A DNA stretch of 64,000 bases, taken from positions 124,001 to 188,000 of the forward strand of contig MKSF01000003.1 in assembly GCA_001897155.1 (NCBI GenBank), written 5' to 3'. The position numbers and the translations under genes were made by a program. The stretch is from Bacteroidetes bacterium 47-18. Lineage in GTDB: Bacteria; Bacteroidota; Bacteroidia; Chitinophagales; Chitinophagaceae. The notes under the pieces were generated by a model, which was given only the letters and a program-made list of their open reading frames with translations, was not told the DNA's origin and made no database searches. Shown piece by piece: positions 45,382 to 54,936 of this stretch. Position 1 is the first letter of the stretch, and each line of letters begins with the position of its first letter.

Positions 45382-48300
45382 TTATTTTGAAATGAGATAT
45401 TGAAGATTGATGATTTGGAAATTGAGCTGCATCACGGCATCGTAATAATCACGCTGTATCTGTATCGCCTGATTATTGAGCATCACCCAGTCTAAGTAAT
45501 TGATTTCGCCATTGGCAAATTGTTCTTCTGCTGTTTTGAAAATCTGCTCGGCTGCCGGCAATTGTTTTTGCTTATACGTCCCGACGATGTCAAGCTGTGT
45601 CCGGTATTGCTGCAATGCCGCTTCATACCCGCTTTCCCATTCGGCTTTACGCAAAGCGAGTTCATTTTCCGTGAAGAGAATACGTTGTTCCTCTGCTTTG
45701 ATCTGTGATTTCTGTGCTTTGAAAAAAATAGGTATGCCTACACCCACCTGAAAGGAATTAAAGCGATTGCTGTTCAAATCCCTGAAGCTCTGGTTGAAAT
45801 AACCAAAGGACAGATTGGGCAACAGCTTCGATTTTTCTAATCGAACCGATGCTTTTGCTTTTTCGATTTCCTGTGCCGACAATAGCAAGACCGGATGTTG
45901 TGCGACATCTACATCCGCATCAAAAAGTCCATCCATAACAACGATGTCGGAAGCCGATGGTTCATAGCGGGTGTCAGCATTCAGCATCAGTTGAAGCTGT
46001 ATTTTTGCCAATTCGATTTCGTTTGCCAACGCTTTTAATTGTATAGCAATGTTTTCCCGTTGCACTTCGGCAGCCGTTTTTTCAAGCAGGTTGCTTTCGC
46101 CGCTTTCCATTCGCAGAGAAGCTTTTTCTAAAAACCCTTTATACATTTCATCGGTACGGTTCAAGATTTTTTCCCGCTCACGCAAAACCAAAATCTGGTA
46201 AAACAGCTCGCTTACCGTCTTGCGGATGTCCAGCTTGTTCAGGTTCACCGAAATCACTGCCGAATTCCATTCTTCGTTCAGCAATTTCTTTTGGTTGCTA
46301 TACACAGTCGGAAAACTGAAAGATTGTGAAATCCCGAATTTATTATCGGAAGTACCACTATTGACCTGCCCGAATTCGCCCGTTACGACAGCCTGTGGAA
46401 TGTTGGCTCCGGTAGCCGTCCGCTTTTTATAATATTCGGCAAGCAGGTTTTGGCTTTTTGCCGACAGGTTGTTTTCCGTAGCCATTTTTACCGCTTCTTC
46501 GAGTGTGATGCTTTGCGAAAATGCCGAACCACTTAAACCCAACAAAATAAGCAGTGTTGCACTTTTCCTGCCGAATGTCAGCTTGGGAAATTTAAGTTTT
46601 TCAAACAGCACAAATAAAGTAGGCAATACAAAAAGGGTCAGAAATGTGGCAAACAGTAAACCTCCAATAACCACCGTTGCCAACGGACGTTGCACTTCAG
46701 CTCCTGCACCGTTGCTCACAGCCATCGGTAAGAAACCGAGTGATGCTACGAATGCGGTCATCAGTACCGGACGAAGTCTTGTCTTTGTTCCAAGCAATGC
46801 TATCTGGTACAGGTCTTTATCGCCCGTTTGTTTCATCCGGTTAAACTCTGCGATAAGCACAATTCCATTGAGTACGGCTACCCCGAAAAGGGCAATGAAA
46901 CCGATACCCGCACTGATGCTGAACGGCATTCCACGCAATGCCAACAAGAAAATTCCACCGATTGCAGACAGAGGAATGGCGGTATAGATCAACAAACTTT
47001 CCTTAACGGAACGAAAGGCGAAGTACAGCAGAATGAATATCAATACCAGCGAAACCGGAACGGCTACCATCAATCGGTTCGTGGCTTCATTCAAGTTCTC
47101 AAAGGCTCCGCCGTAGGTTACGTAGTAGCCGGGCGAAAATGCCATCTGTTTATCGGCTTTGCCCTGCAATTCGTTGACGATGCTCTGTACATCACGCCCA
47201 CGAACGTTGAAACCAACCACAATCCTTCTTTTGGCATCTTCCCGTTGGATCTGTGCAGGGCCTTCAATGATCTGCACATCAGCTACCTGATACAGCGGTA
47301 TCTGGTTGCCTTTGGGCGTTGGAATGAGCAGGTTGCGTATATCTTGTAGATTTTCACGTTGTGTTTCGTCCAGACGAACCATCAGGTCGAAACGTTTCTC
47401 TCCCTCATATACTTTTCCCGTGCTTTGCCCCGCAAAAGCAGTGTTCACGACTTTGTTGATGCCGGCTATATCCAGATTGTACTGGGCAATGTTTGCACGG
47501 TTGTATTTGATTACCACCTGCGGCATTCCTGTGATGGGTTCGATGTATAAGTCCTGAGCCCCTTCAACCGTTTTGATGATTTCGCCGAAGCGGGCTGCAT
47601 AAGCCGACAGGCTATCCAGATCTTCACCGAAAATCTTACAGACCACATCCTGCCTTGCTCCGGTCATCAGTTCGTTGAAACGCATCTGCACAGGATATTG
47701 GAAACCCGTGGTAATACCCGGAACAGCTTCAAGGGATTTTCCCATTTTTTCAGCCAGTTCGGGAAAGGTTTTGGCAGATGTCCATTCCTTTTTATCTTTC
47801 AGTATCACCATCAGGTCGCTCGCTTCCATCGGCATCGGGTCGGTGGGTACTTCACCGCTTCCTATTTTGGTCACGACCTTTTCTACTTCGGGATAATCCC
47901 TGATGAGGATATGGGCTGCTTTCTGCGTGTATTCAACCGTTGTTTTCAGATTACTTCCCGTCAATACACGGGTATCTACCGCAAAATCGCCTTCTTCCAA
48001 TGCCGGAATAAATTCGCCTCCCAAGCGGGACAAAATAAGCACCGCAACGATGAACAGAGCAACCACCACACCAATAACCATTTTTGGAAAATGCAGCACC
48101 TTAGCGAGTGCTTTGTGATGAATGTTTTCCAACTTTTGCATAATGCGGTCGGAAAAATTGGGTTTGTGCTTGATTTTTTTGCTCAATACCAATGAACTCA
48201 TCATCGGGATATAGGTCAGTGAAAGGATGAATGCACCGATCAGAGCAAAAGCTACGGTCTGTGCCATCGGTTTGAACATTTTTCCCTCGATGCCTTCGAG

Positions 48301-49701
48301 CGTGAAAATAGGCAGGTACACAATCAGGATAATGAGCTGACCGAATACGGCACTATTGACCATTTTGGTAGCCGAATTGCTGACCTGATTGTTCATTTCG
48401 TCCTGCGAAATACGATTGGCAACTGCAAATTTCTTTCCGTGCAACTGGTGCAGCACGGCTTCGACTATGATGACCGCTCCGTCCACAATCAATCCGAAAT
48501 CCAATGCCCCCAAGCTCATCAGGTTACCGCTCACGCCAAACAAATTCATCATAATGATGGCAAACAGCATCGACAGCGGTATGACGGAGGCAACCAGAAA
48601 TCCTGCCCTGAAATTTCCGAGGAACAAGACCAGTACAAAGACCACGATCAAGGCTCCTTCGGCAAGGTTGGTCTCAATGGTGCTGATGGCATTGTTGACC
48701 ATCTTGGTACGGTCGAGAAAAGGTTCAATGACCACACCTTTGGGCAATGTTTTCTGGATAACGGCAATGCGTTCTTTCACATTTTTGATAACTTCGGCAC
48801 TATTGGCTCCCTTGAGCATCATCACCACCGCACCGGACACTTCCCCCTGATCGTTGTAGGTCATAGCTCCATAGCGTGTGGCATAGCCTGTTTTCACTTC
48901 GGAAACATCTTTCAACAATACAGGAATACCATCCTGCGTAGCCGTGACCGAAATGTTTTCTATATCTACTTTATTACCGATCAGTCCTTCGCTACGGATA
49001 TAAAGCACGGTAGGGCCTTTTTCGATATAAGCACCTCCGGTATTCTGGTTGTTATTTTCCAATGCCGTGAATACGTCACTGATGCTGAGGTTCAGCGATT
49101 GCAGTTTGTTGGAATTGACCGCAATTTCATATTGTTTCAGCTTACCTCCGAAGCTGCTGACTTCGGCAACACCTTTTACACCTAATAGTTGTCGCCTTAC
49201 GATCCAGTCCTGAATGGTACGCAGTTCGGTGGCATCGAATTGGTTTTCAAACCCTTTTTCGGGTCTTACCACGTATTGGTAAATCTCTCCCAATCCGGTG
49301 GAAATAGGCCCCAGTTCGGGCGTACCTACACCGTCGGGGATTTCGTTCTGTACGGTTTGCAGCCGCTCGGCAACTTGCTGTCTTGCCCAATACACATCGG
49401 TATTGTCGTCAAAGACGATAGTCACCAACGATAATCCGAAGCGGGAAAAACTACGTATTTCGGTGATGCCGTTGATATTGCTGTTTGCCTGTTCAATGGG
49501 GAAAGTAACCAGACGTTCGATGTCGGTCGCTCCCAATGAAGGAGCTACGGTAATGACCTGCACCTGATTGTTGGTAATATCAGGTTGTGCGTCAATCGGC
49601 AATTTGGTGGCTTCGTATAAGCCCAAGCCGATAAGGGCTATGGTAAAAAGCCCGATGATGAGTTTATTCCGAATAGAAAACTCAATAATTTTATCTAACA
49701 T
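45382..49701 (-). CDS. CusA/CzcA heavy-metal RND pump fused to a TolC-type outer-membrane channel
   Basis: A 1439-residue fusion, starting at the ATG at 49699-49701 (MLDKIIEFSIRNKLIIG); a longer frame from 49764 adds 21 atypical residues. Residues 1-1030 form a heavy-metal RND pump: KLPIDAQPDITNNQVQVI at the start, the proton-relay helix GALDFGLIVDGAVIIVEA near residue 400, and PVLMTAFVASLGFLPMAVS near 970. After FGRKSA comes an apparent internal signal peptide (TLLILLGLSGSAFSQ) and a TolC/CusC-like channel of about 400 residues from ITLEEAVKMATENNLSAK to the C-terminus. The signal at the joint implies cleavage or two separate translocated parts. Fusions of this plan are known from Bacteroidota. 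It probably exports copper, silver or zinc-class ions. Confidence 0.9.
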   Translation of the reverse strand: MLDKIIEFSIRNKLIIGLFTIALIGLGLYEATKLPIDAQPDITNNQVQVITVAPSLGATDIERLVTFPIEQANSNINGITEIRSFSRFGLSLVTIVFDDNTDVYWARQQVAERLQTVQNEIPDGVGTPELGPISTGLGEIYQYVVRPEKGFENQFDATELRTIQDWIVRRQLLGVKGVAEVSSFGGKLKQYEIAVNSNKLQSLNLSISDVFTALENNNQNTGGAYIEKGPTVLYIRSEGLIGNKVDIENISVTATQDGIPVLLKDVSEVKTGYATRYGAMTYNDQGEVSGAVVMMLKGANSAEVIKNVKERIAVIQKTLPKGVVIEPFLDRTKMVNNAISTIETNLAEGALIVVFVLVLFLGNFRAGFLVASVIPLSMLFAIIMMNLFGVSGNLMSLGALDFGLIVDGAVIIVEAVLHQLHGKKFAVANRISQDEMNNQVSNSATKMVNSAVFGQLIILIVYLPIFTLEGIEGKMFKPMAQTVAFALIGAFILSLTYIPMMSSLVLSKKIKHKPNFSDRIMQKLENIHHKALAKVLHFPKMVIGVVVALFIVAVLILSRLGGEFIPALEEGDFAVDTRVLTGSNLKTTVEYTQKAAHILIRDYPEVEKVVTKIGSGEVPTDPMPMEASDLMVILKDKKEWTSAKTFPELAEKMGKSLEAVPGITTGFQYPVQMRFNELMTGARQDVVCKIFGEDLDSLSAYAARFGEIIKTVEGAQDLYIEPITGMPQVVIKYNRANIAQYNLDIAGINKVVNTAFAGQSTGKVYEGEKRFDLMVRLDETQRENLQDIRNLLIPTPKGNQIPLYQVADVQIIEGPAQIQREDAKRRIVVGFNVRGRDVQSIVNELQGKADKQMAFSPGYYVTYGGAFENLNEATNRLMVAVPVSLVLIFILLYFAFRSVKESLLIYTAIPLSAIGGIFLLALRGMPFSISAGIGFIALFGVAVLNGIVLIAEFNRMKQTGDKDLYQIALLGTKTRLRPVLMTAFVASLGFLPMAVSNGAGAEVQRPLATVVIGGLLFATFLTLFVLPTLFVLFEKLKFPKLTFGRKSATLLILLGLSGSAFSQSITLEEAVKMATENNLSAKSQNLLAEYYKKRTATGANIPQAVVTGEFGQVNSGTSDNKFGISQSFSFPTVYSNQKKLLNEEWNSAVISVNLNKLDIRKTVSELFYQILVLREREKILNRTDEMYKGFLEKASLRMESGESNLLEKTAAEVQRENIAIQLKALANEIELAKIQLQLMLNADTRYEPSASDIVVMDGLFDADVDVAQHPVLLLSAQEIEKAKASVRLEKSKLLPNLSFGYFNQSFRDLNSNRFNSFQVGVGIPIFFKAQKSQIKAEEQRILFTENELALRKAEWESGYEAALQQYRTQLDIVGTYKQKQLPAAEQIFKTAEEQFANGEINYLDWVMLNNQAIQIQRDYYDAVMQLNFQIINLQYLISK

Positions 49702-49889
49702 AATTTGTAATACTGTTAATGATGAATGGAATACGGGATTTGCAGGCATACACTGGTAGTGCAAAGCCCGAAAAAACGCAGATGATTAATTGGGAACAGG
49801 CTTATGCTGCGGCAATATGCTTTCTGTACAGATATACAGAAGTAACATCCGCAAAAGCGAATTCAATTAAAATATCTGTCCAAGAAAAA

Positions 49890-50285
49890 TTAACAGGATT
49901 TTGGCGGTTGCCAAATAGCAGAAAGATAGTTATTGTCTGAGAATGCATCGTCCAAAGGCAAAGCTTTGGGTTCTTTACCCACAAGTATTCTCGTTTCTAT
50001 TTCAAAACTAAAAGGAGGGGTAAGTACAAAACTGACACTCAAAACATCGATATGGACGATAAACGGTAGTTGTTGGTCATGCTCGTAATCCTCATCGTGT
50101 GGATGATTTTCGAGGTGGTTGCCTTCATAATGAAGTGCGAGAAATTCCATCACATTTATTTGAGGATTTTTCTCTTTGTGCTCGAAATAATGTTCTACCA
50201 ACATAGGGAACTTCAGCAACTGACCTAATTCAGTTGTTGAAATAAGATACACAGATAGAAACAATATGGCGAGTACTCTCCTCAT
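49890..50285 (-). CDS. Small secreted His/acid-rich protein upstream of the metal pump
   Basis: A 131-residue protein with the signal-like N-terminus MRRVLAILFLSVYLISTTEL and a His/Asp/Glu cluster near residues 53-75 (HYEGNHLENHPHDEDYEHDQ) suited to binding divalent metal. It has no family that I recognise. Its place ahead of the pump, 188 bases upstream and on the same strand, suggests a metal-binding or sensing role in the periplasm. A TAACTTTG box lies only 4 bases upstream of the ATG, so the transcript may be nearly leaderless or the real start is further in. Confidence 0.6.
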   Translation of the reverse strand: MRRVLAILFLSVYLISTTELGQLLKFPMLVEHYFEHKEKNPQINVMEFLALHYEGNHLENHPHDEDYEHDQQLPFIVHIDVLSVSFVLTPPFSFEIETRILVGKEPKALPLDDAFSDNNYLSAIWQPPKSC

Positions 50286-50289
50286 ACAG

Positions 50290-50297
50290 CAAAGTTA
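50290..50297 (-). promoter_or_regulatory. -7 box for the metal-efflux operon
   Basis: The minus strand reads TAACTTTG, matching TAnnTTTG, 4 bases before the ATG of the His-rich gene. No clear -33 box and no nearby regulator gene are visible. Confidence 0.4.
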
Positions 50298-50390
50298 ATG
50301 AAAAAGAGTATTCAGTTTTTTAAGTTGTTGTAATTTAAAACCTTTCAAAATTAAGACATCAAGGAAGTTAGATTATTTTAAACATTTCTT

Positions 50391-52391
50391 CTACCCTTGT
50401 TGTATCAAATGCTGTAAGTTCGGGTCATTCTTGATACGCTCCATTTCGCTTTCAAAAATATGCACAATGTCTGCTTTTATCAGACGGTAGTTGCTTTCGA
50501 TTTCCTGTTTCATATAATCAACTCCGTTTTCATCAACAAAAGATAAAATCTGTGGTATCTTTTGGTAGGCTTTGATTTCGGCTGCAACCACTTTATTGTC
50601 CACCACAATTTCAGCGTGGAAAATCTTTTGGTCGATACGTTCATCGAAGTTATCCGATACTGAACCAACAAACATACCCTGTGTAAGTGTTGAAATTTTT
50701 GAGGCAGGTATCAAGCTATCCAATTGGGTAGAGATGGAAGTCGATTTGTCGTTGCGGTTAATCGTCATACTCTGACGTTTTTGTAACACTTTCCCGAAGC
50801 GTTCCGATAGGCTTTTTGCCGTTTCTCCAACCACCTGACCACTGAATATGTTGCCTACGGTATTTTGAATTACCTTACTTTCCTTGTCACCATAATCACG
50901 GGTTAGTTGCGAAAAGTCCTGAAATCCCAGACAAACCGCTACCTTATTACTTCTCGCCGTTGCGATAAGATTGTCCAGTCCTCGAAAGTAAATCGTAGGC
51001 AATTCGTCTATAATCACCGAACTCTTTAATTGTCCTTTTTTGTTGATGAGTTTTACAATCCTCGAATTGTATAAGCCCAATGCCGCGGAGTAAATATTTT
51101 GTCGGTCGGGATTGTTGCCTACGCACAAAATTTTTGGTTCTTTCGGGTTATTGATGTCAAGGGTAAATTCGTCCCCGGTCATTACCCAATACAACTGCGG
51201 GCTAATCATTCTTGATAGTGGAATTTTTGCTGATGCGATTTGCCCCTGTAATTGGTCTTGTGCTCCGCCTTGCCAGGCATCCATAAAAGGCGACAAGTAA
51301 TTTTCCAAATCGGGATATGAAGTAAGTATCGTAAATACGTCTGAATACTTTTTATTCAGCAATTCGATAGCGTGTGGGAATGTACAATATTTACCGTTAT
51401 CGTATATTTTCAGATACCAAATTATTGCTGCCAACAAGATAATAGGACTTTCCACGAAAAAATCCCCTTGCTTCTGTATCCACGACCTGTTGAGGTTTAG
51501 CATAATGGTATAAGCCGCTTCGTAGGCATCAGAAATGTCCGTCATAAAGTCGGGATTGAGCGGATTACAGCGGTGGCTCTTGCGTGGGTCGTCAAAGTTT
51601 ATCACATAAAATTTCGGTTGAACTTTGTACTTATCCCTGTTTTTCAGTAAGTGGTTGTAAGCAATCGTTGAAAGGTCGTCAAACTTAAAATCGTAGATAT
51701 ACATACTAAACCCTTTCTCTATCTGCTGCTTGATGTAGTTGTTTACAATGGCGTAGGATTTACCGGAACCGGGGGTTCCGAGTACAATCGTTGCCCTAAA
51801 GGGATTGACCACGTTAATCCAACCGTCATTCCATTTGTTCTTGTAATAAAACTTCGTTGGTAGATTGACGGAATACTCGTTTTGCATCAATCGGGTTTCC
51901 TGCTGAAAACTTTCATTCTCGTTGTTGAATACATCGTCCATTAAATTGTTGCGGAGCAAACGGCTCATCCATACGCCAGCCATCAGCAAAGCGATATAAC
52001 CTAATGAAATGGTTAAGATATACAAGAATGTACCGATTACCGGAGGTAACTTTAACAAGGGAGTATTCAGAAAGAACAACACAAAACCAACGGCTAATGC
52101 GATATAGATTTTAGTCCACGTTATCTTCTCATTCTTTACGCCTTTCGTACCTAAGCTACTCAAAGCCAACAAAACCAAAGCGAATGCTTTGGTATATAAG
52201 GTATGCGAGAACAGCCCTGCCGTTCGCTGAAAATTCCCTAATATTTTGTTGATTACTTCTAACGTCCAACCACGGTCTAAAAAGAAACCGTAGCAAAACC
52301 AATAAAGGTGCATCAGTACCAATAAAATACTCACTGCTCTCATAAATGCCATAATCTTGGCAAGCCCTCTTAAATCGTCTTCTCCCTGCAT
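50391..52391 (-). CDS. mobC: Conjugal transfer coupling protein MobC (VirD4/TraG-type)
   Basis: A 666-residue type IV coupling protein that links the relaxosome to the mating channel. Hydrophobic helices occupy about residues 15-145. Walker A is VLGTPGSGKSYAIVNNYIK near residue 215, and Walker B is SVIIDELPTIYFRGLDN near residue 460. ATARSNKVAVCLGFQDFSQL, another conserved coupling-protein segment, follows. Bacteroidota elements call this MobC. It is downstream of the relaxase gene mobB with a 102-base gap that carries the recurrent element motif, so it may have its own promoter. Confidence 0.93.
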   Translation of the reverse strand: MQGEDDLRGLAKIMAFMRAVSILLVLMHLYWFCYGFFLDRGWTLEVINKILGNFQRTAGLFSHTLYTKAFALVLLALSSLGTKGVKNEKITWTKIYIALAVGFVLFFLNTPLLKLPPVIGTFLYILTISLGYIALLMAGVWMSRLLRNNLMDDVFNNENESFQQETRLMQNEYSVNLPTKFYYKNKWNDGWINVVNPFRATIVLGTPGSGKSYAIVNNYIKQQIEKGFSMYIYDFKFDDLSTIAYNHLLKNRDKYKVQPKFYVINFDDPRKSHRCNPLNPDFMTDISDAYEAAYTIMLNLNRSWIQKQGDFFVESPIILLAAIIWYLKIYDNGKYCTFPHAIELLNKKYSDVFTILTSYPDLENYLSPFMDAWQGGAQDQLQGQIASAKIPLSRMISPQLYWVMTGDEFTLDINNPKEPKILCVGNNPDRQNIYSAALGLYNSRIVKLINKKGQLKSSVIIDELPTIYFRGLDNLIATARSNKVAVCLGFQDFSQLTRDYGDKESKVIQNTVGNIFSGQVVGETAKSLSERFGKVLQKRQSMTINRNDKSTSISTQLDSLIPASKISTLTQGMFVGSVSDNFDERIDQKIFHAEIVVDNKVVAAEIKAYQKIPQILSFVDENGVDYMKQEIESNYRLIKADIVHIFESEMERIKNDPNLQHLIQQG

Positions 52392-52474
52392 TATTTTTCA
52401 GTTTTAATGTTCGGGCGTGAATTTATGGGCTGTATAGCGTGGCTATAAGAATATGGCACTCAATGGCGGTGCGT

Positions 52475-52487
52475 GGCGGTGTTTGGC
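52475..52487 (-). promoter_or_regulatory. Recurrent element motif, copy ahead of mobC (reverse orientation)
   Basis: On the minus strand GCCAAACACCGCC, followed by ACGCACCGCCATTGAGTGCC, fits the family. It lies 84 bases before the mobC ATG and, like the gene, is on the minus strand. This is the one copy whose strand differs from the others, and it tracks the gene it precedes. Confidence 0.55.
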
Positions 52488-52493
52488 TAAATA

Positions 52494-53783
52494 CTACTGC
52501 TGACCTCTTTTGCGTTTCCGTTTCTTTTTCATACGATTGGCGAAATCCTGTTCCTCGTAATCTTCTCCCTGAGCTTCGGGTATGAGCAAACCGCCAAAGG
52601 CTTCTGCAAAACCGTCTTCGTGTTTGTCTGTAGATAAGAAGTCGAACAAATGGTGTGGTTCTTCCGTAGGAAGATCCGCATCATTTGATGTGGATATTTT
52701 CGATATTAATTCAACAGGCTCTTTTATATTCGGTTTGATGTCGTTGTTCCAATAATCATTAAACGTATTGGCAGAAAGTTCCTTTGCCAAACGTGAGCCG
52801 TTCCATACCGTTTTGGAATTGTGGTCTATAAAGGTCATTCCATAAATACGACCTGCATTGTTCCGACGCACCATAACGTTAATGCCCTGTTCGCCTAATT
52901 GCTTTTTAAAAGTCCGTTCGTTGTCGGTAGATTGCAGGGCAATGGTAACAGCTGATTGTAAGGTCTGTTTGGACGGGGTATCTTTTAGGGTTGTTTTGCA
53001 TTTCGCAAAATACAATTCCAAAGCCGGAAGTCCTGCGTTCTTCCCGAACAAAGAAGCCTTAAACGGATGTCCGGCTCTTTCGCCTTTCTCATCTAACGGA
53101 ATGTACAATAAACCCTGCTGTGGCTTTCCGTGTAATTCTCCATCCACTTTTTCGGTGGTAATATTAAACGAGGAAAGTAAGGCATTGTATTCTCCCAAAG
53201 TCTGAAACTGATAGTAGTTCGGCAGATGTCGAATGACCGATGCTATCTGACTTTTTATATCGCCTGCTCGGTAATCCACTGGACGGAAAACCTTGTCATT
53301 CTGATTACGCTCTTTATCGGTTGCAGGTATTAAGCCGTGCTTTCTTTCCAATTCACGGCAAAGGTTCATAGACCGCATTTTCTCGAACTTGTCCGAAATC
53401 TTTTTACCCTGCTCGTCCACGCAAACCGATACAATATGGATATGGCTACGGTCAATGTCGGTATGTTTGAATACTATAAAAGGCTGTTCGCCGTAACCCA
53501 TTTCCCGCATATATTCCTGTGCCATTTCCCTGTATTGGTCATCACTTACCCTGTCTTTCGGGTCAGGATTGAGCGAAATATGCAAGGTATGATATTGCGT
53601 ATTGCGATTTGCAATGAGGTACGGCTCAAAAGATTGGGTTAATTGTGCAACGGTGTATGCTCCGTTTGGCGTTTCAATTATCTTATTGGTAAATAGAATT
53701 TGTCCGTTTTCTTTCTCCACTTTCAGATTATTATACGCCAATGCACCGTATAGATTTTCGCTTCTTCCGATTTTTGCTATCAT
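52494..53783 (-). CDS. mobB: Relaxase MobB
   Basis: A 429-residue MOBP-type relaxase that nicks oriT and pilots the strand. The catalytic tyrosine candidate is in NLYGALAYNNLKV near residue 11-17. The metal-binding three-His motif is FKHTDIDRSHIHIVSV near residue 105-115, after YHTLHISLNPDPKDRVSD. The C-terminal third is basic, ending MKKKRKRKRGQQ. Its start overlaps the end of mobA by 4 bases (ATGA), so the two accessory/relaxase proteins are co-translated. Confidence 0.93.
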   Translation of the reverse strand: MIAKIGRSENLYGALAYNNLKVEKENGQILFTNKIIETPNGAYTVAQLTQSFEPYLIANRNTQYHTLHISLNPDPKDRVSDDQYREMAQEYMREMGYGEQPFIVFKHTDIDRSHIHIVSVCVDEQGKKISDKFEKMRSMNLCRELERKHGLIPATDKERNQNDKVFRPVDYRAGDIKSQIASVIRHLPNYYQFQTLGEYNALLSSFNITTEKVDGELHGKPQQGLLYIPLDEKGERAGHPFKASLFGKNAGLPALELYFAKCKTTLKDTPSKQTLQSAVTIALQSTDNERTFKKQLGEQGINVMVRRNNAGRIYGMTFIDHNSKTVWNGSRLAKELSANTFNDYWNNDIKPNIKEPVELISKISTSNDADLPTEEPHHLFDFLSTDKHEDGFAEAFGGLLIPEAQGEDYEEQDFANRMKKKRKRKRGQQ

Positions 53784-54226
53784 TGCTCACGCTGTTTTTT
53801 CAGATGTTCGGCTTCAAATTCTGCTGTTATCTCAATAATTTTCTGACACAACATTGCCATTTCTGCCGTCTGTTTTTCCAATTTGTAAAGGAATGCTGCG
53901 GCTTTTTTCTCCGAAAAATGACGGTACAACAGCTTTACAATCTGATTATAATTGATACCTATTGCCCTAAACTGACTGTGAAACGAAGTCAGTCGCATAT
54001 AAAAATCAACTGTTCCTTTGTCAATTTTCACAGACTTCATTTCCTTCCCGAACACCTGCGAAATGATAAACTTTGCCTTATTGGGCATTCCCGATACTTC
54101 AAAAAGCGATAAAAGTTTAGCGTTTTCCTCGTCTGTAAGACGAAAAACGTGGCGGTGGGTGCTGGGATTGAGCTTTGGCTTGCGACCGCCTTTATTCTGT
54201 TTGCTGTTATTGTTCTCGTTCATCAC
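53780..54226 (-). CDS. mobA: Mobilization accessory protein MobA
   Basis: A 148-residue basic protein, with GGRKPKLNPSTHRHVFRLTDEE giving the ribbon-helix-helix-type N-terminus of MobA/MobC accessory proteins. The C-terminal half is helical (ANIN-like FHSQFRAIGINYNQIVKLLY and EKQTAEMAMLCQKIIEITAE). It is expected to bind near oriT and help the relaxase. The hairpin-rich oriT candidate lies directly upstream of it. Confidence 0.88.
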   Translation of the reverse strand: MMNENNNSKQNKGGRKPKLNPSTHRHVFRLTDEENAKLLSLFEVSGMPNKAKFIISQVFGKEMKSVKIDKGTVDFYMRLTSFHSQFRAIGINYNQIVKLLYRHFSEKKAAAFLYKLEKQTAEMAMLCQKIIEITAEFEAEHLKKQREQ

Positions 54227-54248
54227 TATTCCATTTATAATTTACACG

Positions 54249-54427
54249 AAAAGCCGACTTCGGAGGCTTTTTCTGCTCCCTGCAAAGGGCAAGTTGTTTT
54301 GAGGCACTAAATTCTATTTAGAGTGCCTCAAAACACAACTTGCCGTGTTCCGGTGAACACAATAATCCGCCCTACGGGACGGATTGAAAGTAACAGGGAA
54401 AAAACGGCTCGAAGCCGTCCGTGTTAC
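54249..54427. other. Candidate origin of transfer (oriT), hairpin-rich
   Basis: Four hairpins crowd about 180 bases just upstream of mobA. The first stem is AAAAGCC/GGCTTTT (54249-54255 / 54265-54271). The largest has arms 54288-54308 and 54322-54344, paired over 21 bases with one 2-base bulge and a 13-base loop. Then comes GTGTTC/GAACAC (54345-54350 / 54355-54360). The last is a nested GTAACA...TGTTAC (54390-54395 / 54422-54427) enclosing ACGGC/GCCGT. Position beside the relaxase genes and strong dyad symmetry suit an oriT. The nick site cannot be placed. Confidence 0.55.
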
Positions 54428-54520
54428 CTCCGTTTTGTCAAAAATCTTTTGCATAAATCCGTTAATAAAAATCACAATACAAAGTAAAGCCCTCTTTTTG
54501 AAAGGATTGCACTATCGAGC

Positions 54521-54564
54521 AGTGCCAAACACTGCCTTTGAAAGCCAAACACTGCCACATTGAA
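54521..54564 (+). promoter_or_regulatory. Recurrent element motif, tandem double copy upstream of traA
   Basis: GCCAAACACTGCC occurs twice exactly, at 54524-54536 and 54544-54556, 20 bases apart. The first is followed by TTTGA and the second by ACATTGA. The block shares 21 identical bases with the site at 25731. It is about 370 bases ahead of traA. Confidence 0.65.
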
Positions 54565-54593
54565 AGAACCGCTCGTTTATCTCTTTTTATTTG

Positions 54594-54936
54594 TACCAAC
54601 AAAAGGATATAAGTGCGTAGATAGTTATGTAGGTAACAACATAAGCACTTAACTACCGAAGTAAGTAATCAAGCAAACAGGTACATAGAAAAGTACCTGT
54701 TCAGATACCTGATTATGTAGTTGAGAAAGTAGAAATGCAATTGCATAGGTAAGTAAATCTGCGGGTACAGACCTATTTATCTGCCTACCAATGTAGTTGT
54801 GTATTTAAGTTCATAGGTAGATAATTACCTGCACAAGTACAGAGCAACATACTTAATCACATAAGTATCTGACTGATGACATAGGCACTTACGCACATAG
54901 TTATTTGAGTAAGTAAATAATTAAATAAGTAGAGAT
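54594..54936. repeat. Degenerate short-repeat array between oriT region and traA
   Basis: About 340 bases without a gene are dense in TA-rich words such as AAGTA, GGTA and GTAAGTAA. CATARGYA octamers occur at 54640, 54744, 54812, 54860 and 54880. CAGGTAC (54678-54684) and GTACCTG (54693-54699) form a dyad. The block directly precedes the ParA-type gene, so a centromere-like, iteron-like or operator role is possible. No open frame of note is seen. Confidence 0.5.

Noticed and set aside
49702-49889. Short open frames between the RND pump and the His-rich gene
   Set aside because: They have no recognisable features and overlap the likely leader of the pump gene; the 188-base spacer is more simply an untranslated region.
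54594-54936. CRISPR-like array
   Set aside because: The repeated words are short (5-8 bases), irregularly spaced and degenerate; there are no constant direct repeats with uniform spacers and no cas genes.
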